From positions 1-53,597 of the forward strand of contig WRJZ01000038.1 of the NCBI GenBank assembly GCA_009778325.1: a DNA stretch of 53,597 bases, given 5' to 3'. The first letter of the stretch is position 1, and every line of letters starts with the position of its first letter. Below the pieces are notes generated by a model. That model did not search any database and was not told the DNA's origin. It saw only the letters and a list, made by a program, of their open reading frames with translations. The position numbers and the translations under genes are program-made. Of this stretch, positions 41,312 to 49,684 are shown piece after piece. The stretch is from Candidatus Endomicrobium neocapritermitis. Lineage in GTDB: Bacteria > Elusimicrobiota > Endomicrobiia > Endomicrobiales > Endomicrobiaceae.

Positions 41312-42386
41312 ATTTGACTGTCGGTTTTTTAGAGGAAACATTCCTTGCAAACCCAATAAACAAAGCGGAGCGCAATGCGGCAGTTGTAAGGAATTTACGC
41401 CCGTTGAAAAACGTATTTTAATTATAAAATTAGGAGCGATAGGCGATGTTATACGCACAACGCCGCTTGCCGTTTATTTCCGCAATAAATATCCGAATTG
41501 TAATATAACATGGGTAACGCATTTTCCGGAAATTTTGCCAAAAGACGGCATAGACGAAATAATGCATTTTGATTTTGTTTCCGTTTACGCAATATTGCAC
41601 CGCAAATTTGAAATTGCCGTTAACCTTGATAAAGAAGTTGAAGCATGCGCGCTTCTTTCCGATGTATCTGCGGATGAAAAGTACGGCTATATCTGGGATA
41701 CAAAACATGATCATATTGCCGCCGCTACTCCAGCTGCGGAACATAAATTGCTTACCGGTTTTTTTGACCGGCTGTCAAAAGATAACACAAAGCACTATGC
41801 GGAAGAAATTTTTGAAATTTGCCATCTTAAATTTAATGACGAGCCGTATTTGATTAATTATGATAAAGAATTGGCGAAAAAATTTGATTTTGTTAAGCAA
41901 AAGGAGGCGGGCGGCAAAAAAATAATCGGTTTAAATACGGGCTGCAGTCCCCGTTGGAAAACGCGTCTATGGCCGCGTGAATATTGGGAAGAATTAGCGG
42001 TTTCGCTAATTAAAAATGATTGCTTTCCGATATTGCTTGGCGGCGAAGCAGAACACGAAATGAATTCTGAAATACAGAAAAACACCGGCGTTTTTTATCC
42101 GGGATATTTCTCTTTGCAGGAATTTATTGCGCTTATTTCGCTTTGTTCTGCAGTTGTTACGCAGGTCACCATGGCGCTGCATATTGCCACGGCTTTACGG
42201 AAACCAGTAGCTCTTATGAATAATATTTTCAATGCCAATGAATTTTATTTATATAAACGCGGCGTGATAGTAGAACCTTCCACAAAATGCGATTGTTATT
42301 ACGGCTCCGTATGTAAAAGAGAACGTCCGTGCGTTCTCGACATAACTCCGAAAGAAATGTTGGAAGCCGTTATGAAAATTATATAA
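41298..42386 (+). CDS. Glycosyltransferase family 9 (heptosyltransferase-like) with Cys-rich ends
   Basis: It has 362 aa. The core is a GT9 heptosyltransferase fold: ILIIKLGAIGDVIRTTPL (about 40-57), IGLNTGCSPRWKTRLWP, ILLGGEAE and QVTMALHIATAL. Before the core is an N-terminal block with Cys8, Cys17, Cys27 and Cys30 (DCRFFRG, IPCKP, QCGSCKE), like a small zinc or iron-sulfur site. A second set, KCDCYYGSVC and RPCVLD, is near the C-terminus. The substrate may be ADP-heptose for LPS core, but no heptose synthesis genes are in view. Confidence 0.85.
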   Translation: MQNIKFDCRFFRGNIPCKPNKQSGAQCGSCKEFTPVEKRILIIKLGAIGDVIRTTPLAVYFRNKYPNCNITWVTHFPEILPKDGIDEIMHFDFVSVYAILHRKFEIAVNLDKEVEACALLSDVSADEKYGYIWDTKHDHIAAATPAAEHKLLTGFFDRLSKDNTKHYAEEIFEICHLKFNDEPYLINYDKELAKKFDFVKQKEAGGKKIIGLNTGCSPRWKTRLWPREYWEELAVSLIKNDCFPILLGGEAEHEMNSEIQKNTGVFYPGYFSLQEFIALISLCSAVVTQVTMALHIATALRKPVALMNNIFNANEFYLYKRGVIVEPSTKCDCYYGSVCKRERPCVLDITPKEMLEAVMKII

Positions 42387-42389
42387 AAC

Positions 42390-42428
42390 AGCTAGGGCGC
42401 GGCACATGCGTTTGGTCAAAACAAGCCC
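42390..42428. repeat. Short dispersed repeat piece, 'gtttggtcaaaa' type
   Basis: The stretch ctagggcgcggcacatgcgt followed by ttggtcaaaacaagccctaa resembles parts of 53439-53480 (gtttggtcaaaa and cctaggcgcggggac). TAGGGC and GCCCTA at its ends form a weak stem. It fills the gap between the GT9 and yjbQ genes. Confidence 0.45.
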
Positions 42429-42440
42429 TAAGGATTGCGG

Positions 42441-42860
42441 ATGAAAACTTACAGAAAAGAACTTATATTTAATGTTGACAAAAGAGTCGATTTTATAAAT
42501 ATCACCGATGAAGTCCAGAAAGCCGTGACCGAAAGCGGGGTAAAAGAAGGTCTTGTATTGGTTAACGCAATGCACATAACCGCGTCGGTATTTATCAATG
42601 ACAATGAATCAGGACTTCATAATGACTATAAAAGATGGCTTGAAGAACTTGCGCCGCATGAGCCGATTTCTCTTTACCAGCACAACAGAACCGGAGAAGA
42701 TAACGGAGACGCTCATTTAAAAAGGCAGATTATGGGCAGAGAAGCCGTTGTTGCCATAACTGACGGTGAACTTGATTTCGGACCGTGGGAACAAATATTC
42801 TACGGAGAATTCGACGGAATGAGAAGAAAAAGGGTTTTGATAAAGATTGTAGGCGAGTAA
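42441..42860 (+). CDS. YjbQ family protein (UPF0047)
   Basis: It has 139 aa from the ATG at 42441 (a TTG at 42435 is possible). The whole protein is the YjbQ domain: [31 protein letters not shown], then [45 protein letters not shown]. Conserved His, Asp and Glu residues form the presumed active site. Some members show weak thiamine phosphate synthase activity, but the physiological role is not settled. It is probably carried with the glycan genes by chance of operon position. Confidence 0.88.
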   Translation: MKTYRKELIFNVDKRVDFINITDEVQKAVTESGVKEGLVLVNAMHITASVFINDNESGLHNDYKRWLEELAPHEPISLYQHNRTGEDNGDAHLKRQIMGREAVVAITDGELDFGPWEQIFYGEFDGMRRKRVLIKIVGE

Positions 42861-42928
42861 TAGAAACCTTAATGAACAAATAAAAAAGTATTTCGGGAAT
42901 GAAATTTCTGAATGCGAGAGAAATATAA

Positions 42929-43948
42929 ATGCAAATACCTCCGCCTTATAAAGTTATTCATTGCGCGCCGCAAAAACCGTTTCTTAAAAACATAACCTTG
43001 TATAAATTAAGACCGGACAGATTCTTACGCAGCATACGCTACCGCCTGCAAAACATTGTTTTTGATAAGCAGAAAAATGTAAGTTTCGGCGAAGAATATC
43101 CCGATAAAACTTTTTATGTAATAAGAGAGAAAGTCGGAACAATTGACGGATTAGGCACTATTATGTGCAATGTTTCGGAACATATTGCTTACGCTAAAGA
43201 AAAAGGATATATTCCGGTAATTGAAGATAAAAAAATAGACAATTCGTGGGAAATCAAATACAGCCAATATTTCGAACAGCCTGAAGGATATGGAACAAAA
43301 GACATTTCCAAGGCTAAAAATGTAATATTATCGAAAAGAATGACTCCTTCCCGGGAATTTTCACTGCTCCCAGATATTTGCATAGCGCAAAATAAAGAAA
43401 GACTTGAATATTTTCGCGGAATTTTTAAACGTTATATTCATTTTAATAAAGAGACCGAGAATTATTTAAATGCTGATTTTAACAGGATTGTTTCCGGTAA
43501 AAAAAATATTTTAGGATGCCTTGTCAGAGGCACGGATTACACAATCAATAAGCCTTCCGGACACCATATACAGCCTGAAATAGAAGATGCGGCGGATAAA
43601 GCGGATAAAGTTATGCAAAGTTATAATTGTTCGTTCATATATCTTGCCACGGAAAGCGAAAAGGTTTACGAGCTGTTCAAACGCCGTTTTAATTCAAAAC
43701 TTCTTGTCAACGGACAGAAAAGATATTCGGCCGGAGATACCGGTAAAAAATTCAGGTTTATTTCCGAAATATCATCCAGAAGGGTCAACGACAGATATTT
43801 GACTAATCTTGAGTATATGTCGTCAATAAATATTCTGTCAAAATGCGACTGCTTTGTCGGCGGGCTTACTAACGGAACTGCCGGAGCATATTTAATGAGC
43901 TGCGGATTTAAATACGACTATGTTTTTGATTTAGGCGTTTATCAATGA
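42929..43948 (+). CDS. Putative fucosyltransferase-like glycosyltransferase
   Basis: It has 339 aa. There is no signal peptide. The central LGCLVRGTDYTINKPSGHHIQP resembles the GDP-fucose-binding Arg motif of the GT11/GT23/O-FucT superfamily. IYLATESEKVYELFKRRF and CFVGGLTNGTAGAYLM match the following donor-site segments. The first 60 residues are basic. The exact family is uncertain, and a GT with another donor is possible. Its 3' end overlaps the convergent methyltransferase gene by 18 nt, with no terminator between. Confidence 0.55.
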   Translation: MQIPPPYKVIHCAPQKPFLKNITLYKLRPDRFLRSIRYRLQNIVFDKQKNVSFGEEYPDKTFYVIREKVGTIDGLGTIMCNVSEHIAYAKEKGYIPVIEDKKIDNSWEIKYSQYFEQPEGYGTKDISKAKNVILSKRMTPSREFSLLPDICIAQNKERLEYFRGIFKRYIHFNKETENYLNADFNRIVSGKKNILGCLVRGTDYTINKPSGHHIQPEIEDAADKADKVMQSYNCSFIYLATESEKVYELFKRRFNSKLLVNGQKRYSAGDTGKKFRFISEISSRRVNDRYLTNLEYMSSINILSKCDCFVGGLTNGTAGAYLMSCGFKYDYVFDLGVYQ

Positions 43949-44713
43949 TCCGTTCGACACCATATTTGACGTTTCGTCATTGTTTCCTTTATGAATAAAA
44001 ACCAGATTATGATAAAAATGTATTGATATTATTTTTTTATCAAAATATGTTTTGTTGTAATCCGGCAGCAAAAATTCCGCATGGTTTAGACAATCCGTTA
44101 AACTTTTAAGAAAATTCATTGAGGTATTCGGATTGTTCAGATTTTTACTGTCGCCCCCGCAGTCTGGGAAATATGAGGTTTGTAAATCTTCTATCGCATA
44201 TACTCCGCCGTCTTTTAACTTTGGGAACAGTAATTTAAAACTTGTAATAACATGTTCGTTTATATGACTTCCGTCATCTATAATAATGTCAAATTCTCCT
44301 GTTTCTTTTGTTACTTCGTCAAGAAAATCTTTATCGACCTGGCTTCCTTGAAATATTTTAATGCTACGTTCCTGTAATGCGGATTTATCGTAAATATCAA
44401 TAGCAAAAATTTCCCCTAAAGGAAAATATTTTTTCCACATTCTTAAGGAATGCCCTCCGATATTCGGATCTTCATAACCTCCTACGCCAATCTCCAATAA
44501 TTTGATTTTTTTTCGTCTGAATTTTTTAAAATGCGTCATATAATGCTGGGTATAACAATGCGAGCCTATTTTACCGGTTCCGCATAATTGCGCCAATTTA
44601 TTGAGATTGCCGCTGAAAAATACGGATAAAATATTTGTTGCAAATATTCTCAACTTCATTCTTTGATATGCGGATAAGCGTTTCTTTAAATAATTTTTAA
44701 TAAAATTCGTCAT
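43931..44713 (-). CDS. Class I SAM-dependent methyltransferase (glycan cluster)
   Basis: The start at 44713 (MTNFIKN) has AGGG seven to eight bases upstream; an ATG at 44719 is too close to it. It has 260 aa. Motif I is LLEIGVGGYEDPNIGGHS, then FAIDIYDKS, FDIIIDDGSHINEHV and GGVYAIEDLQTSYFPDCGG. This pattern is found in sugar O-methyltransferases of antibiotic and surface polysaccharide clusters. It is last in the - strand glycan operon. Its leader and first codons are duplicated at 45750-45813. Confidence 0.82.
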   Translation of the reverse strand: MTNFIKNYLKKRLSAYQRMKLRIFATNILSVFFSGNLNKLAQLCGTGKIGSHCYTQHYMTHFKKFRRKKIKLLEIGVGGYEDPNIGGHSLRMWKKYFPLGEIFAIDIYDKSALQERSIKIFQGSQVDKDFLDEVTKETGEFDIIIDDGSHINEHVITSFKLLFPKLKDGGVYAIEDLQTSYFPDCGGDSKNLNNPNTSMNFLKSLTDCLNHAEFLLPDYNKTYFDKKIISIHFYHNLVFIHKGNNDETSNMVSNGSLINA

Positions 44714-44746
44714 ATACATTTCCCTTTTTTAAATTATTTATATTTA
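44683..44746. repeat. Duplicated leader, copy A
   Basis: A 64-bp segment covering the methyltransferase ribosome binding site and first ten codons is almost identical to 45750-45813, with only a handful of differences. It suggests a recent local duplication or cassette exchange. Confidence 0.85.
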
Positions 44747-44820
44747 GATTTAATATTTTGAATTTTTAATAAGCTTTCTACTCCAGAAAGAGGTACTGGT
44801 TTATCAATAAGATATTAATT

Positions 44821-45740
44821 TTAATAGTTTTTAGCGCGTATTAGCCCTCGTCTGTAATATGGTTTTTTTAAATTTTTATCGTAAGAAAATATCATATACC
44901 CCTTCGAGAATTCGGCTGAAAAACCGTTTGAAATAAGAATTTCCTCAAGCTGTTTTGCATCATTTTCTTTATGATAGCTGCATAGCAATAGCCTTAGATC
45001 TTCTTTTCTTTTCAATATTTCTCCGGCTCCTGAAATCATTTCTATTTCGGCGCCGTCAATATCCGCTTTTATGAAATTTATGGATTTATTTTGAAAAAAA
45101 TCATCTAATTTAACTTCATCTCCTTTCGTTCTATCCGATACGAATTTATTGACTATGATAATTTTTTCTTTCCACGGTTCAAATGTTTTTTGTAAAGCTT
45201 GTATCCAAGGCTTTTCACATTCAAATAGATAAGCAATTTTAGCTTTTTCTATATTTTCTAAAGCCCACATTCCTTCGGCTGTTCCTATATCAGCGATAAT
45301 ATCTCCAGACTTGACTGTATAATCAGAAGTTTCGTATCTGTGTGGAGAATATTCGTCTTGTTCCGTAATTAAACCATTATATACACAGGCGATTTGTTCT
45401 TTATTCAAATTTTTTGGAAAATATAATTTTTTATTTTTGTGATAAACATAATGCATATAGCACGATTGATCGAAATTAACACTTATATTAGAAGAATTGT
45501 ATTTTTTTATCCATTCATACGGGAATGCTGAAAAATCATTTTTTTTGAAAAAATTTATTATTTCAATAATTTCCGTCGAGGGGGGGGGGTGGTTGATTCT
45601 TTATCTAACTGCAAAAAATATTGCAATATTTGTTCTTGCAGTTTTATTTGCTGTCTCCGGAGTATGCTTCTGTAAAATTTGAAAATAAATTCAGGCAGAA
45701 TTATCTTAATAAAGTTTTTAATTGTTCTTTTTGTTGGCAT
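44821..45740 (-). CDS. FkbM-type methyltransferase interrupted by a C10 tract (probable phase-variable, OFF)
   Basis: Two - strand frames make one gene. The first (45740 to 45558) starts MPTKRTIKNFIKI and runs 60 codons to a stop just past a tract of 10 C. The second (to 44821) carries the FkbM methyltransferase domain: ADIGTAEGMWALEN, LFECEKPW, NFIKADIDGAEIEMISGAG. With 11 or 8 C the frame reads straight through (from PPPSTEIIEIINFF into CYMHYVYHKNKK) with no stop, giving 306 aa at C11. Without the shift, translation could restart only at an ATG without a good ribosome binding site (45456). FkbM enzymes O-methylate sugars. Length-variable poly-C or poly-G tracts switch such genes in Campylobacter. 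A sequencing error in the tract is the main alternative. Confidence 0.8.
45580..45589. repeat. Homopolymer tract G10 (C10 on the coding strand)
   Basis: Ten consecutive G on the + strand lie in an otherwise AT-rich coding region, about 150 bp into the FkbM gene. It is the longest G or C run I noticed in the window. At length 10 the downstream frame is closed; at 11 or 8 it is open. Confidence 0.95.
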
Positions 45741-45749
45741 AACAGCCTC

Positions 45750-45813
45750 TCTTTAAATAATTTTTAATAAAATTCGTCATATGCATTTTCCTTTTTTAAA
45801 TTATTTGCATTTA
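45750..45813. repeat. Duplicated leader, copy B, with truncated methyltransferase start
   Basis: It is nearly identical to 44683-44746. On the - strand it still encodes MTNFIKNYLK, the first ten residues of the methyltransferase, but the frame stops ten codons later inside the FkbM gene's 5' end. It also carries the last codons of the neighbouring GT gene. Confidence 0.85.
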
Positions 45814-46739
45814 TTTTCTTGTTGTTCGGTCGCGCTGTAACCCCAAGTTTGTTTTTCGAGATATATTTTAACATTTTTTGTACAGTTTAAATAGTGTTTG
45901 CAGTGATGATCTCCTATAATCAAATTATCGGAAGAAGAATTTCTGAAAGTTTCGCTTTTATCCCACTCGTGCGTTTTATATAATTTTGAGTTTGCTCCGA
46001 TAACGCCGATGTCAAATCCCCGGTTTAGTATAAATCTTGTAAGGCTGTTGTGTCCGCTTTCTATTTTACACGATTCATATTTGTTGCGCGGAAATCCATA
46101 CTTATCGATATACTCTATGTATAATTGTCTGTCTATTAAGAAATTATTGGTGCGAATATGAAAATTAGGAAAAAAACAAGGTCTGAATATGGCGTCTTTA
46201 ATTCTTGAAGCTTTTATTCTTAAGTTCACAGTTTCTTTGATTAACTGCAGTTCCGGCGCATTTTGTTTAGGATAGCGTTTGAATATTTTGTTAAAAATTT
46301 TCAAAAATATATTCGGAAATATGTTTTCCCACGAGCCTGCTGATCCGATAAGCTTGTAACTTTCATTGTTTATTGCGGCTTGCGCAAAAAAATTAAGCCA
46401 GCCGTTTTTCAGGATAATATTTCTTGAATTTATACAGAATATGTATTTGGACTTGCATTGCTTAGCCGCTCTGTAAAAAGCCGCGAATTCCATTCCGTCA
46501 TCGGGTAACTCAATGGTTTTTGCGTTATTTTCTTTGGCAAGCTCAGTCAATTCTTTGTAGGCGGTCGGATTATGCTCATAACTTTTTGCGGCTATGAATA
46601 AATTGTGATTAAATCCGGCATTGTGTTTTTTATAACTGTCAAAAAATATTTTGGCATAAACGTTATATTCAGGTTTGCCGTATGCCAAATATATGACGTC
46701 GATAAAATCAAGATGGTTTGAGTTTTTTGTATCGTTCAT
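45801..46739 (-). CDS. Glycosyltransferase, GT-A like
   Basis: The ATG at 46739 is taken; a TTG at 46748 is possible. It has 312 aa. FIDVIYLAYGKPEYNVYAKIFFDSYKKH, HNLFIAAKSYEHN and YIFCINSRNIILKNGWLNFFAQA, with a D/N-x-R-type site in place of DXD, resemble family 2 or rhamnosyl-type transferases. The C-terminal half (NFHIRTNNFLIDRQLYIEY, ESGHNSLTRFILNRGFDIGVIG) fits acceptor-side elements seen in such proteins. Its start lies within the preceding GT2 gene (32-nt overlap), so they are coupled. The donor is unknown. Confidence 0.65.
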   Translation of the reverse strand: MNDTKNSNHLDFIDVIYLAYGKPEYNVYAKIFFDSYKKHNAGFNHNLFIAAKSYEHNPTAYKELTELAKENNAKTIELPDDGMEFAAFYRAAKQCKSKYIFCINSRNIILKNGWLNFFAQAAINNESYKLIGSAGSWENIFPNIFLKIFNKIFKRYPKQNAPELQLIKETVNLRIKASRIKDAIFRPCFFPNFHIRTNNFLIDRQLYIEYIDKYGFPRNKYESCKIESGHNSLTRFILNRGFDIGVIGANSKLYKTHEWDKSETFRNSSSDNLIIGDHHCKHYLNCTKNVKIYLEKQTWGYSATEQQENKCK

Positions 46740-47628
46740 ATTCTTCAATAAGTATCCGTTTTCTGTTTTTGCACCGATTACTTAAAAATCCCAGGCTTAA
46801 AAAATTTATGAGTGAAAAAAATCTTAATCTTTCTTCATAATGTTTTTGCGGCGCATTTTTTCCGTATTCTTTTTCAAATAGAATAAATTTACTGTATGTC
46901 ATAAGCCGTAATCTTTTTTCTTTTTTTTGTATGCCGCAGTCAAATGAACCGCCTTCCAGATGACGTACCTTTGCCTCGGGAACTACATAGAAATCATAAC
47001 CGTTGCTAACCATTCTAAACGACAGCTCTTCATCTTCGCAGTATAGAAAAAAATCTTCGTCAAAATATCCGGCATTTTCAACTGCGTCTTTTCTCATTAA
47101 AATGGCGCAAAAACTTGACCATTGGGCCTTTGACGGTTTTTTTGAGAATACGTGATGCAGAAATTTTAATTTATGATATATATGATGAAAAACAAGATTA
47201 TATAAAGCCGAAAAATTGTTTTTAAGAAAGATGCCTTTTGAATGCGTAAATTTTCCGTTAATATCGTAAATGTTAGGCGAGCATGCCCCGCACTTTGGGT
47301 TTGTTTCGATATAATCGAATAAAATCTTCATAACATTGTTTAATAACAGAGCATCGGTGTTTAATAAAAAAACATACTTCCCTGACGCTTGTTTTATTCC
47401 CATGTTATTTCCATGCCCGTAACCTAAATTTTCGGATTTTAATATAGTTATTTTGTCCCGGAAGAGTTTTTGAAATTCTTCAACAGAGCCGTCTGTAGAA
47501 TTATTGTCAACGACAATAATTTCAAAACTTATATTTTTTGTTTGTTCAAATACGGAGTTTATTGCGTTTACAGTTAAATTTTTTGTGTTATAGTTGACTA
47601 ATATGACGCTTATATCTATGGAATCCAT
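46708..47628 (-). CDS. Glycosyltransferase family 2 (rhamnosyltransferase-like)
   Basis: It has 306 aa. VILVNYNTKNLT, IVVDNNSTDGSVEEF, NLGYGHGNNMGIKQASGKYVFLLNTDA (a DXD-like NTDA) and DEDFFLYCEDEELSFRM are classic for the WbbL-like branch of GT2. A short amphipathic C-terminus may attach to the membrane. Donor probably dTDP-rhamnose or a related deoxysugar, given the rmlC-like gene upstream (inference). Confidence 0.9.
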   Translation of the reverse strand: MDSIDISVILVNYNTKNLTVNAINSVFEQTKNISFEIIVVDNNSTDGSVEEFQKLFRDKITILKSENLGYGHGNNMGIKQASGKYVFLLNTDALLLNNVMKILFDYIETNPKCGACSPNIYDINGKFTHSKGIFLKNNFSALYNLVFHHIYHKLKFLHHVFSKKPSKAQWSSFCAILMRKDAVENAGYFDEDFFLYCEDEELSFRMVSNGYDFYVVPEAKVRHLEGGSFDCGIQKKEKRLRLMTYSKFILFEKEYGKNAPQKHYEERLRFFSLINFLSLGFLSNRCKNRKRILIEEYERYKKLKPS

Positions 47629-47662
47629 TTAAATACCTGAAGTTAATTTATAATACCGGACA

Positions 47663-48793
47663 CTATTTTAACAATTTTATGCTTGCATTGACAATATTAG
47701 ATATTGAAACGGACTGTAAACAAAAAGGTTCTTTATAAGCGCAATCCTTTCCTTCAAATACGCGGCCGTAGAGGCATGGCGAACACTCTGTTTTAGAGTA
47801 AATAGATACATTGTTCGGAGACATCGGCATTGCGTAATTCGGAGAAACCTTGCCGAAAATGGTTATGGAATTTATCCTCTGGGTTGCCGCAATGTGGGCG
47901 ATTCCCGTATCGACGGATATAAGCAAATCCATAGATCCCAGCAGTGATTTTAATTCCAAAAGAGAGGTTTTTCCGGATAAGTTCTTTATTTCTATATCTT
48001 TATCTTTCATCAATAATTTAGAGATTAAATTATCGCCGTATTCTGTTTGTTCTTTTCCTCCGACTATAAAGAAAGCGGCGGGCAGCGTTTTGGATATTTG
48101 AGCAATAATGCTTTCCGAATGCCGCGGGGGCAATATGAAATTTGAACCTTTAGCTCCTTGAAAACACAAGGCTATTTTTTTTGATTTGGACGTTTCGATA
48201 AGAGAATTTATCTTATCCGTCATGCTTGACGGCGTAATGACAGGCAAACCAATGTCCGTTATATTAAAAAAAGAACGGACTAAGGTTTGGTATATTTCGG
48301 AACAATGGATATTGTCTGCGTCTTGCGGTGTATCTATTTCTATGAGACGCCGTTTATTTATATATTTGTTTAAAATAATGCTTTCTATGCTTCTGTTATT
48401 GCAGCCGCAGCATTCATATTTAGGGAAAATAAATTTTTTCACGTTAAAAAATAAAGCTGCTTTAGTCAGAAAAGGTTCAGGCGAGAAAAGAAAACAGAAA
48501 TCCGCTTTTTTAAATAAAAAATAAAAAGATGTTTTTAAAATGAAAAAAACTTTATAGAAATAACGGACAAGTTTTTTATAAGATCCCAAAAGAGACGAAT
48601 TATAATATAAGTGATTGTCAAAAATGGGGTTGTTATTTATAAAATCCGATAAACTTTTCGGGGCAATAATTGTGATTTTTGATGCCGGATTTCTCTTTTT
48701 TATGATAGCTACGGCGGAAGTCGTCCATATAAAATCGCCTATGTGCGACCTTGCAAGTATTAAGAAATGTTTGTCATCGCTTTGTTTTTTCAT
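47663..48793 (-). CDS. Glycosyltransferase family 9 (heptosyltransferase-like)
   Basis: It has 376 aa. FLILARSHIGDFIWTTSAVAIIKKRNP at the N-terminus and IALCFQGAKGSN, FIVGGKEQTEYG, LISVDTGIAHIAATQ and the C-terminal CSPCLYGRVFEGKDC fit GT9. Unlike the + strand GT9 at 41298, it lacks an N-terminal Cys block. It follows the FkbM stop with a 3-nt gap, so it is in the same operon. Confidence 0.88.
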   Translation of the reverse strand: MKKQSDDKHFLILARSHIGDFIWTTSAVAIIKKRNPASKITIIAPKSLSDFINNNPIFDNHLYYNSSLLGSYKKLVRYFYKVFFILKTSFYFLFKKADFCFLFSPEPFLTKAALFFNVKKFIFPKYECCGCNNRSIESIILNKYINKRRLIEIDTPQDADNIHCSEIYQTLVRSFFNITDIGLPVITPSSMTDKINSLIETSKSKKIALCFQGAKGSNFILPPRHSESIIAQISKTLPAAFFIVGGKEQTEYGDNLISKLLMKDKDIEIKNLSGKTSLLELKSLLGSMDLLISVDTGIAHIAATQRINSITIFGKVSPNYAMPMSPNNVSIYSKTECSPCLYGRVFEGKDCAYKEPFCLQSVSISNIVNASIKLLK

Positions 48794-48796
48794 TTT

Positions 48797-49684
48797 TTAT
48801 TTTATTATATGGAATCGGACGTCATAGTCGGCATTTAATTTACGAAGCAAACGCGAGCAGCGTAATTTTAAAACATAAGGTATGCTGTACTTTGTACGAT
48901 AAGGCAATACTGTATTTATGCGAAAATTATACGGCAATAAATGCCATATGCTTTTTAATGCGGAAATTAAAATTTTAATAACAGTGCCGTTGATATGAGA
49001 GATAGAAGGAATATTTGAATTTGACGCAATATTGAATTTTTTTGAGATTTTGCAGTATGATTCGTTTTGTTTATCTGCGTAATATCTGTTTGAGCGGTAT
49101 GAAAATAATAAAACGTAATTGTTGTTTGCCAAAATATCTTCCCATAAATTATACGACGGTTTCTGTTCTATAGGATCTATAGATTCTATGCAGAAAACTT
49201 GCGGACGGTATTTTGTAAAATCAAGGCCTTCTAAAACGGAGCGTTCAAAGCCTTCAACGTCAATTTTACAAAAATTTATTTCTGTATTTTCGGTTATGCA
49301 TTCATCTAAAATATCCGAAAGCCTTTCAACCGGAACAACTTCTTTTTTGCATGTTTTCTTGTCTTTATTTTTGTCAATTACGTCTTGCGCGCAGGTCGTC
49401 AATTCGCCGCTAACATAAAATTCCAGGTTATCTTTTTTATTTGACACTCCGATATTTAAATTTATATCTCTCGGTCTGTCATTTAGCAATAAGTCGAATT
49501 CTTCTTTTAAAGGCTCTATGTTTATCCCGCGCCAGCCGCTATCATAAAAATGTTTTGTAACGTTTTCCCTTATGGGATTATTTGCTCCCACATCGATATA
49601 AAATCCTTTTCCGATGTCGGACAAAATGACGGATAAAATTATATCTTCGAAATTATTCGGGCAATAGCTTATAAATTGCTTCAT
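48797..49684 (-). CDS. FkbM-family methyltransferase
   Basis: It has 295 aa. GFYIDVGANNPIRENVTKHFYDSGWRGINIEPLKEEFD is the SAM-binding start, with FCKIDVEGFERSVLEGLDF later. Both are typical of FkbM enzymes acting on surface sugars. It starts in an ATGA overlap with the preceding FkbM gene, with GAGGA upstream. The C-terminal 80 residues are basic and variable and could bind the membrane or acceptor. Confidence 0.9.
   Translation of the reverse strand: MKQFISYCPNNFEDIILSVILSDIGKGFYIDVGANNPIRENVTKHFYDSGWRGINIEPLKEEFDLLLNDRPRDINLNIGVSNKKDNLEFYVSGELTTCAQDVIDKNKDKKTCKKEVVPVERLSDILDECITENTEINFCKIDVEGFERSVLEGLDFTKYRPQVFCIESIDPIEQKPSYNLWEDILANNNYVLLFSYRSNRYYADKQNESYCKISKKFNIASNSNIPSISHINGTVIKILISALKSIWHLLPYNFRINTVLPYRTKYSIPYVLKLRCSRLLRKLNADYDVRFHIIK

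Noticed and set aside
45497-45682. + strand ORF of 61 aa across the G10 tract
   Set aside because: It is antisense to the FkbM gene and reads the poly-G as Gly; it has no ribosome binding site or domain. The - strand reading joins two halves of a known family.
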